Assembly (NCBI RefSeq): GCF_000255455.1
Contig: NZ_JH621250.1
Span: forward strand, 31,936-95,935
From: Aquimarina agarilytica ZC1
Lineage (GTDB): Bacteria > Bacteroidota > Bacteroidia > Flavobacteriales > Flavobacteriaceae
Direction of reading: 5' to 3'
DNA: 64,000 nucleotides
In this document: one piece after another, positions 63,941 to 64,000 of the stretch
How positions within the stretch are numbered: the stretch's first letter is position 1
How the letters are laid out: the number at the start of each line of letters is the position of its first letter
Program-made: the position numbers and the translations under genes
Notes under the pieces: generated by a model
The model's database searches: none
What the model was told of the DNA's origin: nothing
What the model saw: only the letters and a program-made list of their open reading frames with translations

Positions 63941-64000
63941 CGGGGTGTAGCGTAGCCCGGTCATCGCGCCTCGTTTGGGACGAGGAGGTCGCAGGTTCGA
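63941..64000 (+). tRNA. tRNA-Pro (TGG), truncated by the window edge
   Basis: The acceptor 5' strand CGGGGTG, the D arm, the anticodon stem CCTCG/CGAGG with loop TTTGGGA (anticodon TGG) and the start of the T arm GCAGG-TTCGA are visible. The 3' 15-17 bases lie outside the window. Confidence 0.93.

Overview
The window looks like chromosome of a marine member of the Bacteroidota, most likely Flavobacteriaceae (inference). The DNA is AT-rich. Two proteins end in type IX secretion (T9SS) sorting domains. A PorV-independent sign is the set of lineage-typical genes: bshB1, DUF4290-murA, a long single-chain purL, and zapA followed by a 6S-like RNA and rny. Several genes have the Bacteroidota promoter TTTG-N19-TAnnTTTG rather than -35/-10 boxes, the clearest case being upstream of tRNA-His.

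Region 1 (1-9.9 kb): the 3' part of a secreted HExxHxxGxxH metalloprotease, then leftward genes for an aldose 1-epimerase, an enolase-superfamily cycloisomerase, two near-duplicate aldehyde dehydrogenases, a KduD-type SDR and a zinc alcohol dehydrogenase. Read together they fit catabolism of 3,6-anhydro-L-galactose (agar or porphyran): aldehyde oxidation, ring opening to 2-keto-3-deoxy-galactonate, C5 oxidation, and C5 re-reduction to 2-keto-3-deoxy-gluconate. A roughly 225-bp MITE-like element sits between two of these units.

Region 2 (10.4-27.7 kb): housekeeping and redox genes. MurA carries Asp instead of the usual catalytic Cys. Around it are DUF4290, DUF493, thioredoxin and peroxiredoxin genes, a TPR hybrid sensor kinase, bshB1, tRNA-His, a GH3 glycosidase, a DEAD-box helicase, an acyl-CoA thioesterase, a succinate-semialdehyde-type dehydrogenase with a heptanucleotide repeat at its start, and purL.

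Region 3 (27.8-48.3 kb): a Wzx/Wzy-type surface polysaccharide locus, almost all leftward. It has eight glycosyltransferase-type or modifying enzymes, an EpsG-like polymerase, a Wzx flippase, an MBOAT plus SGNH-like O-acylation pair, a NeuD/PaaK-like/ATP-grasp decoration module, and a UDP-HexNAc dehydrogenase with an epimerase for a UDP-GalNAcA-type precursor. One parallel beta-helix lipoprotein lies on the opposite strand. No initiating phosphoglycosyltransferase, Wza or Wzc is present in the window.

Region 4 (48.6-54.2 kb): a T9SS-exported protein with four nearly identical 108-residue repeats, a small helical protein, an internally deleted IS200-type insertion sequence, and an unusual fusion of a NeuD-like acyltransferase with a FAD/NAD(P)-binding domain.

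Region 5 (54.4-64 kb): rny, 6S-like RNA, zapA and a coiled-coil gene; then an M23 peptidase with a TonB-dependent receptor; a FabG-like SDR; DUF2452; an MFS transporter; and the start of tRNA-Pro at the right edge.
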